Source: an uncultured Bacteroidota bacterium (GTDB taxonomy: Bacteria > Bacteroidota > Bacteroidia > Chitinophagales > Chitinophagaceae). Taken from it: a DNA stretch of 64,000 bases. Under the pieces are notes generated by a model that worked only from the letters and a program-made list of their open reading frames with translations, made no database searches and was not told the origin of the DNA. The stretch lies in the NCBI GenBank assembly GCA_903824665.1, contig CAIJXT010000006.1, forward strand, positions 124,001-188,000, given 5' to 3'. Positions 19,393 to 28,066 of the stretch are shown here, piece by piece. Each line of letters begins with the position of its first letter. Position 1 is the stretch's first letter. A program made the position numbers and the translations under genes.

Positions 19393-20475
19393 ATGAAGCG
19401 TTTATTCTACCCGCTTTTTTTAATACTACCTGCATTTGCGTTTGCGCAGCCACCAGGCTATTATACAACTGCCAATGGATTGAATGGTCAGCCACTGCGT
19501 GCAGCACTCAGAAACATTATCAGGGCTCATACCGCATTGTCATACACTCCGGGTCTTTGGAATGCCTACTATACTACAGACAAAAAACCAAACGGCAAGG
19601 TTTGGGATATGTACTCAGACATACCCGGCGGAACGCCAGCCTACGAGTACACACTGGGCACTGATCAGTGTGGTAGTGTAAGCCCACCTGCCGAAAACGG
19701 TTGTTACAACCGCGAGCATACATGGCCGCAAAGCAAGTTTGCCAGCGACACCCCTATGCAGACAGACCTTTTTCTGGTAATCCCATCGGACTATTATGTC
19801 AACAACAGGCGCGGCGATTTGCCCTACGGAAAGGTGGGAACAGCCTCCGAGACCTTTACCAACGGCAGTAAGACCGGAAATAACGTTTATCCGGGTGCGC
19901 CATCTGGCAACTGCTTCGAACCTATCGACTCATTCAAGGGGGATCTGGCACGTGCATATTTCTATATATCTACCTGTTACAGAAACGACAGCGGAAAATT
20001 TAGTACATGGGAAATGGCTACACTAGTAGCACTGAAACCCTGGGCTGCCCAAATGCTGCTATCATGGCATCACCTCGACCCCGTAAGTAAGAAAGAAAAA
20101 GACCGCAACGAAGCAGTGTATGCCTTGCAGGGGAACAGAAATCCTTTTATCGACAAGCCCGAATATGCAGATTGCATATGGGGAACCGGTGACTGCAGCA
20201 CTACCGGAACTTCCTTTGTAAATGCTGACGGACAACTGGAATTATTTCCCAACCCTACCGGGAGCTTCTTTAAAATATCTGTACCGGAACGGCTGAAAAC
20301 GACAACTTTGGTGGTACGTGTATTCAATACAACCGGGCAACAGATGTATAGCCAGACAATATCAGCAGATGCGGCTATCGATTGCAGCATGCTGCCAACC
20401 GGCAATTACTTTGTACATATTGCCTCTGCTTCAGTAAGCGTTACCAAAAGACTGTTTGTACTGCATAGCAACTAA
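19393..20475 (+). CDS. Extracellular endonuclease I-family nuclease with T9SS tail
   Basis: Endonuclease I (EndA/NucM type) cleaves double- and single-stranded nucleic acid non-specifically. The mature enzyme carries the family signature CYNREHTWPQS (beta-beta-alpha metal active site, His at its centre), followed by DLFLVIPSDYYVNNRRGDLPYG. The signal peptide ends AFAQ. A type A T9SS sorting domain (ELFPNPTGSFFKISV ... LFVLHSN) makes up the last 75 residues, so the nuclease is exported across the outer membrane. The ATG at 19393 was chosen because the longer TTG start lies in the -7 box. The gene is downstream of and probably co-regulated with the EEP gene. Confidence 0.92.
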   Translation: MKRLFYPLFLILPAFAFAQPPGYYTTANGLNGQPLRAALRNIIRAHTALSYTPGLWNAYYTTDKKPNGKVWDMYSDIPGGTPAYEYTLGTDQCGSVSPPAENGCYNREHTWPQSKFASDTPMQTDLFLVIPSDYYVNNRRGDLPYGKVGTASETFTNGSKTGNNVYPGAPSGNCFEPIDSFKGDLARAYFYISTCYRNDSGKFSTWEMATLVALKPWAAQMLLSWHHLDPVSKKEKDRNEAVYALQGNRNPFIDKPEYADCIWGTGDCSTTGTSFVNADGQLELFPNPTGSFFKISVPERLKTTTLVVRVFNTTGQQMYSQTISADAAIDCSMLPTGNYFVHIASASVSVTKRLFVLHSN

Positions 20476-20509
20476 ACATATCAGGCATAGCGGGAAAAAC
20501 GAAATCCAA

Positions 20510-20541
20510 TAACCGACAGCAGTGTCGGTTATTTCTTTTTT
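20510..20541. terminator. Bidirectional terminator between endonuclease I and bifunctional nuclease genes
   Basis: TAACCGACA-gcag-TGTCGGTTA is a perfect 9-bp stem with a T-rich tail on the plus strand. It overlaps the last codon of the minus-strand gene, whose stop codon forms part of the stem. Confidence 0.85.
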
Positions 20542-21140
20542 CTGCGGTTGATCTCGTCGCGGATGTTGATGGCGCGTACATAGTCTTCCTGTTCCAATAC
20601 AGTCTGTAATAGCTTATTCAGCTCATCCAGCGACATCTTCTTCATATCCGGATCACTCTGGGTAGGTTTGCTGGTAACCGGCACCTGAGTTTGCCTGGGC
20701 TCATCTGCCGCCTCGCTACCTTCGTTTTCAAGGTAAAGTCCTGCAGTATCCAGTATATTCTCAAATGTATATATTTTGCAATTTGCCCTTACTGCCAGTG
20801 CCAACGCATCTGACGTACGCGAGTCTATTTCCGTCAGCACATCGCTATACCGGCACACAAGCTTGGCAAAAAACACACCTTCTTCGAGTTTGTATATCAA
20901 TACTTCGGTAAGCTCTATGCTGAAAGTATCCATAAAATTGGCAAAAAGATCATGTGTCAGTGGACGGCTTGGCTGCATCCGTTCCAGCGCCACGGCAATA
21001 GCCTGCGCCTCAAAGCCACCAATGACAATAGGCAATCTGCGAAGCCCGTCAACTTCACCAAGTACTACAGCGTAGGAATGTGTCTGGGTTATACTGTGAG
21101 ATAATGCAACAATTTCAAGTTCTACCTTTTTCGTCGACAT
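20529..21140 (-). CDS. Bifunctional nuclease family protein (DUF151) with C-terminal UvrB/C-like motif
   Basis: A cytoplasmic protein without a signal sequence. Residues 1-135 form the DUF151/BFN domain (HSYAVVLGEVDGLRRLPIVIGG, then ALERMQPSRPLTHDL), members of which have been reported as DNase/RNase in plants. The last 35 residues (LDELNKLLQTVLEQEDYVRA ... RDEINRRKK) resemble the UVR helical hairpin that mediates Uvr protein contacts. This two-domain form of about 200 aa is typical of Bacteroidota. It is convergent with endonuclease I. Nuclease activity in bacteria is not well established. Confidence 0.88.
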   Translation of the reverse strand: MSTKKVELEIVALSHSITQTHSYAVVLGEVDGLRRLPIVIGGFEAQAIAVALERMQPSRPLTHDLFANFMDTFSIELTEVLIYKLEEGVFFAKLVCRYSDVLTEIDSRTSDALALAVRANCKIYTFENILDTAGLYLENEGSEAADEPRQTQVPVTSKPTQSDPDMKKMSLDELNKLLQTVLEQEDYVRAINIRDEINRRKKK

Positions 21141-21218
21141 AAAAAAACGCGTACCCTACCTTTTTTGAACGGATAACTAATCCGTGAAGTTAAAACAATT
21201 TTATAAAAAAATCCGATG

Positions 21219-23735
21219 TTAAAACAATGTTGGAGCTTCACGCTGTGTACCATCCTCCCCTGCTTCCGGCAACAGCGAAATCTCTTTAAGGTCGTCTGCC
21301 GTCAGGAAACTGCCTATTGTTTTCCAGCCGGTTATGTCTACGGTCTCATGCAGCGATACGATCTGTTCCTTTATTTCTGTCTTTTTCTTGCCCGTACGCA
21401 CTATCACAACCGGCTCTTGCTGCAGTGTTACCAGCTCCAGATAGTTGCCCTCCCCTTCCTTTATAAAAGTATACCTGCTTTTCAGCGTCATACTCTCAAT
21501 CATAAACCTCTTCACGTTAAACTGCTTGTTCTTTGCGTCAAAGTAGATTGCAGTTACCACCTTTTCCGCATGAAACTTCTCTATCAGCACTACATTGTCA
21601 GCATCGTATCTGTTGGTGATGTCAAAACCCGTAACCTCATAGGTGCCGTCTTTGTAAAAAACGATGATCCTGTCCTTTTCATCAAATCTACCCAGCAACA
21701 TCCCATGGCCATCTTTGTTGAGCCTGCCCACACTATCGTCATACCATATCTGCGGAGCCGACAGTGTAGACCGTCCCTTTTCCTTAAACTTCACATTTCT
21801 TACCGGATACTTGGTTACCTGATTGCCGATCGCTCCCCTGCCCTTTATTTCCAGCTCTTCGAAATAATAGTCAAATGCCTTGGTTCGCGCCTTGCTGCCC
21901 GGCGACAGATTTATTGTAACCACATCAGGCTCCCCATTAGGGTTGGCTGTGAGGTGCTGCACCTTACTACCCGGGTTGCCGCGAGTGAGGTCATACTCTT
22001 TGTCGCGGGTAATACCAGTCACATTAAACCGCTTGGCATAGGTAATACCGGTCTTACCATCCATATAGATCATGTTATAGGTGGTACGTTCGTCATTCTT
22101 CTGAAAAACAGCGATATGAATAATGTCCTTGCCTACAAAGGTCTTATCTGCAACCTTGGTCACCATCATTTTCCCATCTCTGCGAAAGGTGATAATGTTA
22201 TCGATATCCGAACAATCAAAAGCAAATTCATCCTTTTTCAGACCAGTTCCTATGAATCCTTCTTTATAATTTACATATAGTTTGGCATTGGCAATAGCCA
22301 CGGTAGTAGCCTGTATGGTCTCAAACGGCCTGATCTCTGTTTTACGTTCCCTGCCTTTCCCGAATTTTTTCAGCAGGTTTTCATAATACCTGATTGCGTA
22401 GTCGTTGAGATTGGCAATGTAGTTTTTTACCTCAGCAATATTGTCTTCCACACCCCGCATGTGCTCATCTGCCTTAAACGTATCGTACTTACTGATCCGT
22501 TTGATGCGGATCTCGGTAAGCTTGATGATATCTTCATGGGTCACCGCACGGCGCAGCATTTTGATGTGCGGCTTCAATCCATCATCAATGGCCTTCAATA
22601 CCCCTTCCCATGTTGTTTGCTCTTCTATATCGCGGTATATCCTCTTTTCAATAAATATCTTCTCCAGCGACGAATAGTGCCAGTCTTCTTCAAGCTCATG
22701 CAATCTGATCTCCAGTTCGCGCAGCAGCAGGGCCTTGGTGTGCTGCACCGAGTGTTTCAGTAACTCCGTGGCACCCACAAAATGGGGCTTGTCCTCGATG
22801 ATAATGCAAGCGTTGGGCGATATACTGATCTCGCAATCTGTAAATGCATAAAGTGCGTCTATCGTTTGGTTGGTAGATACACCGGGCGCCAGCAATACCA
22901 GCAACTCCACATCTTTGGCTGTATTATCGGTTACACTCTTTATCTTTATTTTGCCCGAGTCGTTTGCCTTTAGAATGCTGTCGGCAAGCTGCGATGTAGT
23001 AATGCCATAAGGCACATCCCTAATGGCAATAGATTTTTTATCTACCTCCTCTATACGCGCACGAACCCTCACCTTACCGCCACGGTTGCCATCATTGTAA
23101 TTGTTTACATCGATCATGCCACCTGTCAAAAAATCAGGGAACAATTCAAACTTTTTGCCCTTCAGGTGTTTTATTGCGCTGTCCAGTATCTCACAAAAGT
23201 TATGAGGCAATATCTTGGTACTCAACCCTACCGCTATACCCTCCGTTCCTTGTGCCAGCAGCAGCGGAAACTTCATTGGCAGTGTCACAGGCTCATTCTT
23301 ACGGCCGTCATAGCTCAGCTGCCACTCCGTGGTCTTTGCATTAAAAGCCACCTCCAGCGCAAACTTAGACAGGCGCGCCTCTATGTATCGGGCGGCTGCG
23401 GCACTGTCGCCGGTTCGCACATCACCCCAGTTACCCTGGGTTTCTATCAGCAGATCTTTCTGCCCCAGGCCTACAATCGCATCGCCTATTGACGCATCGC
23501 CATGCGGATGGTACTGCATACTCTGCCCTATGATGTTGGCCACCTTGTTGAAACGGCCATCATCCATTTCTTTCATAGCATGCATGATTCGCCGCTGAAC
23601 CGGTTTCATACCGTCTTCTATGGCCGGCACGGCACGCTCCAGTATCACATAGCTGGCGTAGTCCAGAAACCAGTTCTGGTACATCTCATTGATCAACGTC
23701 GAGCCTTTCTCGGCAAACATGTCCTGATCTTCCAT
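21219..23735 (-). CDS. parC: DNA topoisomerase IV subunit A (type IIA)
   Basis: This is the DNA-breaking subunit that decatenates chromosomes. The N-terminal block (YASYVILERAVPAIEDGMKP) and the active-site region with the catalytic Tyr in AAAARYIEARLS are intact, and IGQSMQYHPHGDASIGDAIV precedes them. The C-terminal half consists of diverged beta-pinwheel repeats without a classical GyrA box, which, with the 838-aa length and overall pattern, favours ParC over GyrA. The parE partner is not next to it in this window. The ATG at 23735 gives the expected N-terminus. Confidence 0.9.
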   Translation of the reverse strand: MEDQDMFAEKGSTLINEMYQNWFLDYASYVILERAVPAIEDGMKPVQRRIMHAMKEMDDGRFNKVANIIGQSMQYHPHGDASIGDAIVGLGQKDLLIETQGNWGDVRTGDSAAAARYIEARLSKFALEVAFNAKTTEWQLSYDGRKNEPVTLPMKFPLLLAQGTEGIAVGLSTKILPHNFCEILDSAIKHLKGKKFELFPDFLTGGMIDVNNYNDGNRGGKVRVRARIEEVDKKSIAIRDVPYGITTSQLADSILKANDSGKIKIKSVTDNTAKDVELLVLLAPGVSTNQTIDALYAFTDCEISISPNACIIIEDKPHFVGATELLKHSVQHTKALLLRELEIRLHELEEDWHYSSLEKIFIEKRIYRDIEEQTTWEGVLKAIDDGLKPHIKMLRRAVTHEDIIKLTEIRIKRISKYDTFKADEHMRGVEDNIAEVKNYIANLNDYAIRYYENLLKKFGKGRERKTEIRPFETIQATTVAIANAKLYVNYKEGFIGTGLKKDEFAFDCSDIDNIITFRRDGKMMVTKVADKTFVGKDIIHIAVFQKNDERTTYNMIYMDGKTGITYAKRFNVTGITRDKEYDLTRGNPGSKVQHLTANPNGEPDVVTINLSPGSKARTKAFDYYFEELEIKGRGAIGNQVTKYPVRNVKFKEKGRSTLSAPQIWYDDSVGRLNKDGHGMLLGRFDEKDRIIVFYKDGTYEVTGFDITNRYDADNVVLIEKFHAEKVVTAIYFDAKNKQFNVKRFMIESMTLKSRYTFIKEGEGNYLELVTLQQEPVVIVRTGKKKTEIKEQIVSLHETVDITGWKTIGSFLTADDLKEISLLPEAGEDGTQREAPTLF

Positions 23736-23965
23736 TGTATTTTCGGTCGTATGCGCAAAATCTCAGTCACGATTTGCGGGTATTCCTATCCGCAATAGCA
23801 ACCAAAACCATAACTGCTACAAAAATATCTATTGCAAATGAATGTGGTTAGGGTAGTTATCCACAAATTTTCGTTCAACATCATTACGAATACGCATTAT
23901 TTGTAATTTAAAATGATACTGGTGCTTCCAAAGGCATTTGTATCTTCGTAAGATTAATATCAGGC

Positions 23966-25282
23966 ATGAGGGTAATTGTTTCCTTACTATTAGCAAGTTT
24001 CTTCTGTACGAAGACGTACAGCCAGTCGTCCAATGATCATTTCAACCGTGGGTTTGCGAAACATCAAGCGAAGGATTACAAAACAGCTATATCTGAGTAC
24101 AGTAAGGCCATAGAAGTGAATCCAAATGATACAAATGCATATTATAACAGAGCAATTGCTAAACACAACGTTGAAGATTTTAAAGGAGCGATCTCTGACT
24201 ATTCAACGGCAGTAAGCCTTGCACCTACAAAAGCGAATAGTTACACGGGACGGGGCCGCACCAGACACATGCAGAACGACTACAAAGGAGCAATTGAAGA
24301 TTACAATAAGTCGTTGGCACTTTTTCCTGGGGATGCTGCGGTTTATGAAGACAGAGGGGATGCAAAATTTGAACTCGGCGATGAGAAAAGCGCTATTGAA
24401 GATTACGGAAAATCAATTGCGATAGATTCTCAGAGCGCCCGGGTTTATGCCAAACGGGGTGATGCAAGATTTCAGCTAAAATTTTATAAAGGAGCATTTG
24501 CGGACTATAATAAAGCTATAACGATGGATCCGAAAGATGCTGATTATTATAATAGCAGAGGTGATACAAGGTGTGAGCTGAAAGACTATAAAAATGCGAT
24601 TTCAGATTATGGTAGAGCAATAGGAATCGAACCTAAGAATGCAGACTATTTCATTAGCAGGGCAGATACAAAATGGTTAACTGATGATCTCAAAGGCGCC
24701 ATTGCCGATTACACTATGGCAATAGAGATCGAACCTAATGATCCAGACGCCTATGTTGGGAGAGGTTTGACAAAAGATATGCTGAATGATCATGATGGCG
24801 CCATTGTAGACTATAGAAAAGCACTAAATTTTGCCGGCGCTGGTAAGGACTATGTGCTGAGCGCATTCATAAAAAAATTACTCGATGACTATAAGGGCGC
24901 GATTGATGAATATACAAAGGCGTTGTCGGTTAAACCTACCGAAAAAAAGGTATACTTAATGAGGGGAAAGACAAAATTGGAATTAAATGACAGTAAGACG
25001 GCAATAGCTGATTTCAACAAAGCAATAGAACTCAATCCGAAGGATGCAGAGGCATATGCATACAGAGGACGCTCAAAAATAGACTTAAAAGATTACATGG
25101 GTGCACTAGCCGACCTCGATAATGCAATCAGTCTTAATTCCGGCGACGGGGAATATTATTACAACAGAGGTATTATTAAGATTGTATTGAAGAGAAAAGA
25201 CAGCGGATGCAGTGATTTGCGTAGAGCTGCCGAATTGGGTTATATTGTCGACGAAAATATGGTTGGTGAAAATTGCAAGTAA
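23966..25282 (+). CDS. Exported protein with 12 tetratricopeptide repeats
   Basis: A signal peptide (ending KTYSQ) is followed by about 12 consecutive TPR units of 34 residues, each of the form A-x-x-Y-x-x-RG-x-x-K with DYKGAI-x-DY-x-KAI. The TPR superhelix is a protein-binding scaffold, and nothing else is attached apart from a short Cys-containing tail (GCSDLRRAAELGY), which is common to this family. Location is periplasmic by the signal sequence. The partner is not known. The gene is AT-rich compared with parC beside it, and its internal repeats are diverged at the DNA level. Confidence 0.9.
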   Translation: MRVIVSLLLASFFCTKTYSQSSNDHFNRGFAKHQAKDYKTAISEYSKAIEVNPNDTNAYYNRAIAKHNVEDFKGAISDYSTAVSLAPTKANSYTGRGRTRHMQNDYKGAIEDYNKSLALFPGDAAVYEDRGDAKFELGDEKSAIEDYGKSIAIDSQSARVYAKRGDARFQLKFYKGAFADYNKAITMDPKDADYYNSRGDTRCELKDYKNAISDYGRAIGIEPKNADYFISRADTKWLTDDLKGAIADYTMAIEIEPNDPDAYVGRGLTKDMLNDHDGAIVDYRKALNFAGAGKDYVLSAFIKKLLDDYKGAIDEYTKALSVKPTEKKVYLMRGKTKLELNDSKTAIADFNKAIELNPKDAEAYAYRGRSKIDLKDYMGALADLDNAISLNSGDGEYYYNRGIIKIVLKRKDSGCSDLRRAAELGYIVDENMVGENCK

Positions 25283-25384
25283 AAATACTCGGTCAATTAG
25301 CGCTAAAAAGCGGCAAGACCCACCTGGATCTCACCGCAAAACCCACATCTAATACCCAATGTGGATAAGAATTATAGCTAGCAC

Positions 25385-25729
25385 CTATAAAAATATGATC
25401 AGCAGAATGATAAGCAATAGCAACCCGCCGCCGCCTAAGTAAAGGTAGGTGGGTCCCGACTGCTTCAGTTCTTTATTCATGCCTTTCAACTCATGGCGTA
25501 ATGTCCCGCGTTGTGCTTTCGACATATGACTAAAGTCCATTGCCTTTATTGCTGTCACACGATCCTTAATTGCAATCACTCTGGCTTCTGTTTTGTCTAC
25601 GGTGCCGGCGGCTTCGGCTGCGTTCACATTTGCCGTGCCCGACAACATCAGCACCAACAAGAACATCCTGATTTTTGCCTGTAGTACGCCTGTCCTTAAA
25701 AACCCGTTCAATCTCGTAAGCTGCTTCAT
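25385..25729 (-). CDS. Small membrane-anchored protein, 114 aa
   Basis: An N-terminal hydrophobic segment (signal peptide, ending NVNAAEA) is followed by a charged helical middle (RVIAIKDRVTAIKAMDFSHM, then RGTLRHELKGMNKELK) and a C-terminal glycine-rich transmembrane helix (LGGGGLLLLIILLIIFL). Similar small proteins are common in Bacteroidota and have no assigned function. The ATG at 25729 gives the best signal sequence; the longer frame starts upstream without supporting features. Confidence 0.7.
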   Translation of the reverse strand: MKQLTRLNGFLRTGVLQAKIRMFLLVLMLSGTANVNAAEAAGTVDKTEARVIAIKDRVTAIKAMDFSHMSKAQRGTLRHELKGMNKELKQSGPTYLYLGGGGLLLLIILLIIFL

Positions 25730-25917
25730 AGTTGTTGTTTTTAGTGTAGATGAAATAACAACATAAAGGTAGCTGCCGGACACAGTGGTTTTGTTACACA
25801 TTTGCTGCCAAATGTGTTATAATTATCAGTTTTCGGAAATGCCAGGTTGTCCATTTTCTATTAACGAGAAAATGACTGAAGCAAAATCAGATGTCAATAT
25901 CCGCTATCCACTTGCAA

Positions 25918-26952
25918 TTATTTCCTGTACCCAAGGTCTCCTACCAGCGATGCGGGCAATACGGGCAGCATATTCCTGGGAAGTAGGAAAGAGGTAAGCT
26001 CTGCCAGCTCTTTAAATACATAATGGCTGTCGGCAGCACCACGCAGGTACTCTGCACCCGTACTGCCGCCTGTACCCACCCTCTTGCCTATAGTGCGCTG
26101 CACCATGTGTATGTGCCTGTGCCGCCACATAGACAGCAATTCGTCCACCTCCAGCAGTGTATTCAGCAGTTCATAAGGCAGTTGCAGCAACGGCTGATCG
26201 CGATACAGCATAATGAACATCGCATTCCTCGACGCCTCTGCGCTGAAAGACCGGCCTGCCGGATAGTTGTCCTTATCTATAAAAATGGCGTCAAATACTT
26301 TTACATTCTGCATCTCCATCTCAGACAGGCTGCCCGTATAGGCTTCCCTGTATTTCATCCAGAAGGTGCCCGCATTGTGCTCGCCCCAGTATTCCGGGTT
26401 ATTTACAAATGGCATTCTGGCCAGCCACTTGTCTATAAGTACCAGTAGCGACAACTCCTGCTCTGCACTTTTCACCCGCTCCACGTCGGCCGGCGTTAGC
26501 TGCGACAGGTAGTAGGCCTTGCCATGGCGCTGCTCGTACTGCAGCCCCAGGGTCGCTTCTATCATCTTGAACTGTATACTTTGAAACCCGGATGCAGGGC
26601 GCAGCAGATCACGAAAATCAAGAAAATCCAGCGGTGTCATGGTTTCCAGCACGCCCATTTGTTGCACCGCCACTTCCAGAATTCTGCATATCCGTTTCAG
26701 CCGGTGCACACTGTTATAGATATCAGCAGTATTATTTTCAATATTCTCCTGAGCAAATACCCGGCGCACAATACCCAATTCATGCAATATCTGCTTGAAC
26801 CACAACTCATATGCCTGATGAATAACAATGAAAAGCATTTCATCATCAGCTCTTATGCCCTCTTTCTCACTTTCGGGCATCTGTGCATTCAGTATCTTAT
26901 CCAGTTGCAGGTACTCACTGTAGTAAACCGGTTTGCGTGCTTTGTTTTCCAT
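25918..26952 (-). CDS. kynA: Tryptophan 2,3-dioxygenase
   Basis: This heme enzyme opens the indole ring of L-tryptophan to N-formylkynurenine, the first step of the kynurenine route. The N-terminal part carries YSEYLQLDKILNAQ and EMLFIVIHQAYELWFKQILHE, which includes the heme-pocket region typical of the family. RHIHMVQRTIGKRVGTGGS near the C-terminus contains the conserved heme-ligand His segment and substrate-site Gly-Thr. At 344 aa it is slightly longer than the usual bacterial form. kynU and kynB are not in the window, so the pathway's other genes lie elsewhere or are absent. Confidence 0.95.
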   Translation of the reverse strand: MENKARKPVYYSEYLQLDKILNAQMPESEKEGIRADDEMLFIVIHQAYELWFKQILHELGIVRRVFAQENIENNTADIYNSVHRLKRICRILEVAVQQMGVLETMTPLDFLDFRDLLRPASGFQSIQFKMIEATLGLQYEQRHGKAYYLSQLTPADVERVKSAEQELSLLVLIDKWLARMPFVNNPEYWGEHNAGTFWMKYREAYTGSLSEMEMQNVKVFDAIFIDKDNYPAGRSFSAEASRNAMFIMLYRDQPLLQLPYELLNTLLEVDELLSMWRHRHIHMVQRTIGKRVGTGGSTGAEYLRGAADSHYVFKELAELTSFLLPRNMLPVLPASLVGDLGYRK

Positions 26953-26983
26953 GGTGTGAAATTAGTAAATGAAGAAGCAAGCA

Positions 26984-27018
26984 CGAAATTACACTTGCTG
27001 ATAATGGGCATTTTCCAA
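26984..27018 (-). promoter_or_regulatory. Possible promoter of kynA
   Basis: On the minus strand, TTG (27016-27018), 24 bases, then TAATTTCG (26984-26991), one mismatch from TAnnTTTG. The start codon is 31 bases downstream. Confidence 0.35.
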
Positions 27019-27033
27019 AATTAAATGTTCCCG

Positions 27034-27372
27034 CTATTTCCTGTCATACCTGATACCAATGTCCACACAGCCCGGCAGACCCCTTATTGCTGTCCAGTAT
27101 TCCACCCGCACATCTTCATCTATGTGAATCGGAACCCGCTCGCCATACAATCGGTCACCTCCATCTTTTCTGCAACCCGATATCCAGTACCTGTCACCCG
27201 TTTCTACTTCTATATGATTGAATTTGTATCCACTTCCGGTTTTAAGGAACGTTTTGCCGCCATAATGTTTTGAACGCATTGTCTTCGAAAAAGTCACTCT
27301 GCCTATACGGGCATAGCCCCCGTGCATGCTGCTTTCCGTGTTCACGGCAGCTTCTTTCCTTTCAATATACAT
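27034..27372 (-). CDS. Small conserved Bacteroidota protein, 112 aa
   Basis: The core reads ARIGRVTFSKTMRSKHYGGK, then HIEVETGDRYWISGCRKDGGD and IDEDVRVEYW. I recognise this as a small family widespread in Bacteroidota that is often misnamed as deoxyxylulose-phosphate synthase in databases; it has none of that enzyme's domains. The function is unknown. The compact strand-rich pattern with YWISGC and Asp/Glu pairs suggests a small beta-fold. The ATG at 27372 (MYIERK) matches the family start; the frame is open further upstream into the preceding gene. It lies 41 bases after the DUF1905 gene and 81 bases before kynA, so it may share their transcript. Confidence 0.7.
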   Translation of the reverse strand: MYIERKEAAVNTESSMHGGYARIGRVTFSKTMRSKHYGGKTFLKTGSGYKFNHIEVETGDRYWISGCRKDGGDRLYGERVPIHIDEDVRVEYWTAIRGLPGCVDIGIRYDRK

Positions 27373-27413
27373 GATGCCCGTTTTCAAAGCCTGTTGCAGT
27401 TTTATGGTAAACA

Positions 27414-27914
27414 CTACTTTTTCACCTTCTTTTCCGCCACTTTGCAATACCTGCCCATGGCAATTTCGCCAATAGCATCAGCCATTCTTGCAACAATGGT
27501 ATCAGTATAGCCTCCTTCAAATATCCACGACAACCATGCCTGCTGTTCCGTTTTCGGAAACCCGCCAAACAACTTAAGCGCCTCAGGGTCATCAGCCAAC
27601 GCCTCATGGAAATCTGCTTCAGAAATACCCTCTGGTGCCTTAGCCCCAAACAGCTTTACTCTTACCGTATCCCCGGCTTCTTTCTTGATTTGCTTCCTGA
27701 TCTCAGCCTTCACTGCCAGAAACAATCGCCCGCCTTTTATGGGCATAAGGCTCACATTGTTCATCTCATAGTCATCTATGGTCGCATTCATCCGTGTCCA
27801 CCCAAAGTTATTCTTGCCGCCTTTTACAACCGCTGGCAGCAGCGCATATGTCCAGCCGCCCTTCATGTTCATTTTTTCCAAAACAATATCGCCGTCAAAA
27901 AGCAGGCTATCCAT
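27414..27914 (-). CDS. DUF1905 / YdeI-OmdA family protein
   Basis: Residues 1-95 match the DUF1905 domain (GGWTYALLPAVVK, then IKGGRLFLAVKAEIRKQI and GDTVRVKLFG). The C-terminal 60 residues (FPKTEQQAWLSWIFEGGYTD ... ARMADAIGEIAMGR) match the YdeI/OmdA helical region linked to bacteriocin resistance in other bacteria. No signal sequence, so it is probably cytoplasmic. The activity is not known. It is the first gene of a minus-strand group with the 27034 gene and kynA, and divergent from the thiolase gene. Confidence 0.8.
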   Translation of the reverse strand: MDSLLFDGDIVLEKMNMKGGWTYALLPAVVKGGKNNFGWTRMNATIDDYEMNNVSLMPIKGGRLFLAVKAEIRKQIKKEAGDTVRVKLFGAKAPEGISEADFHEALADDPEALKLFGGFPKTEQQAWLSWIFEGGYTDTIVARMADAIGEIAMGRYCKVAEKKVKK

Positions 27915-28066
27915 ACGTTTTACTTATATTTTCATTGTAAAGATAATAGTACCCAACTGAAATTTTGCCCTCTCATGCTATGCATTTCTTAACTAACTTT
28001 ATGGTGGTACTCAGGCACATTAGTGCCTTAATCGGTTATTTCAACAACCTTCAATTAAGAGGAAAT

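Noticed and set aside
21216-22280. 354-codon plus-strand open frame opposite parC
   Set aside because: It is antisense to a conserved essential gene and has no recognisable protein family.
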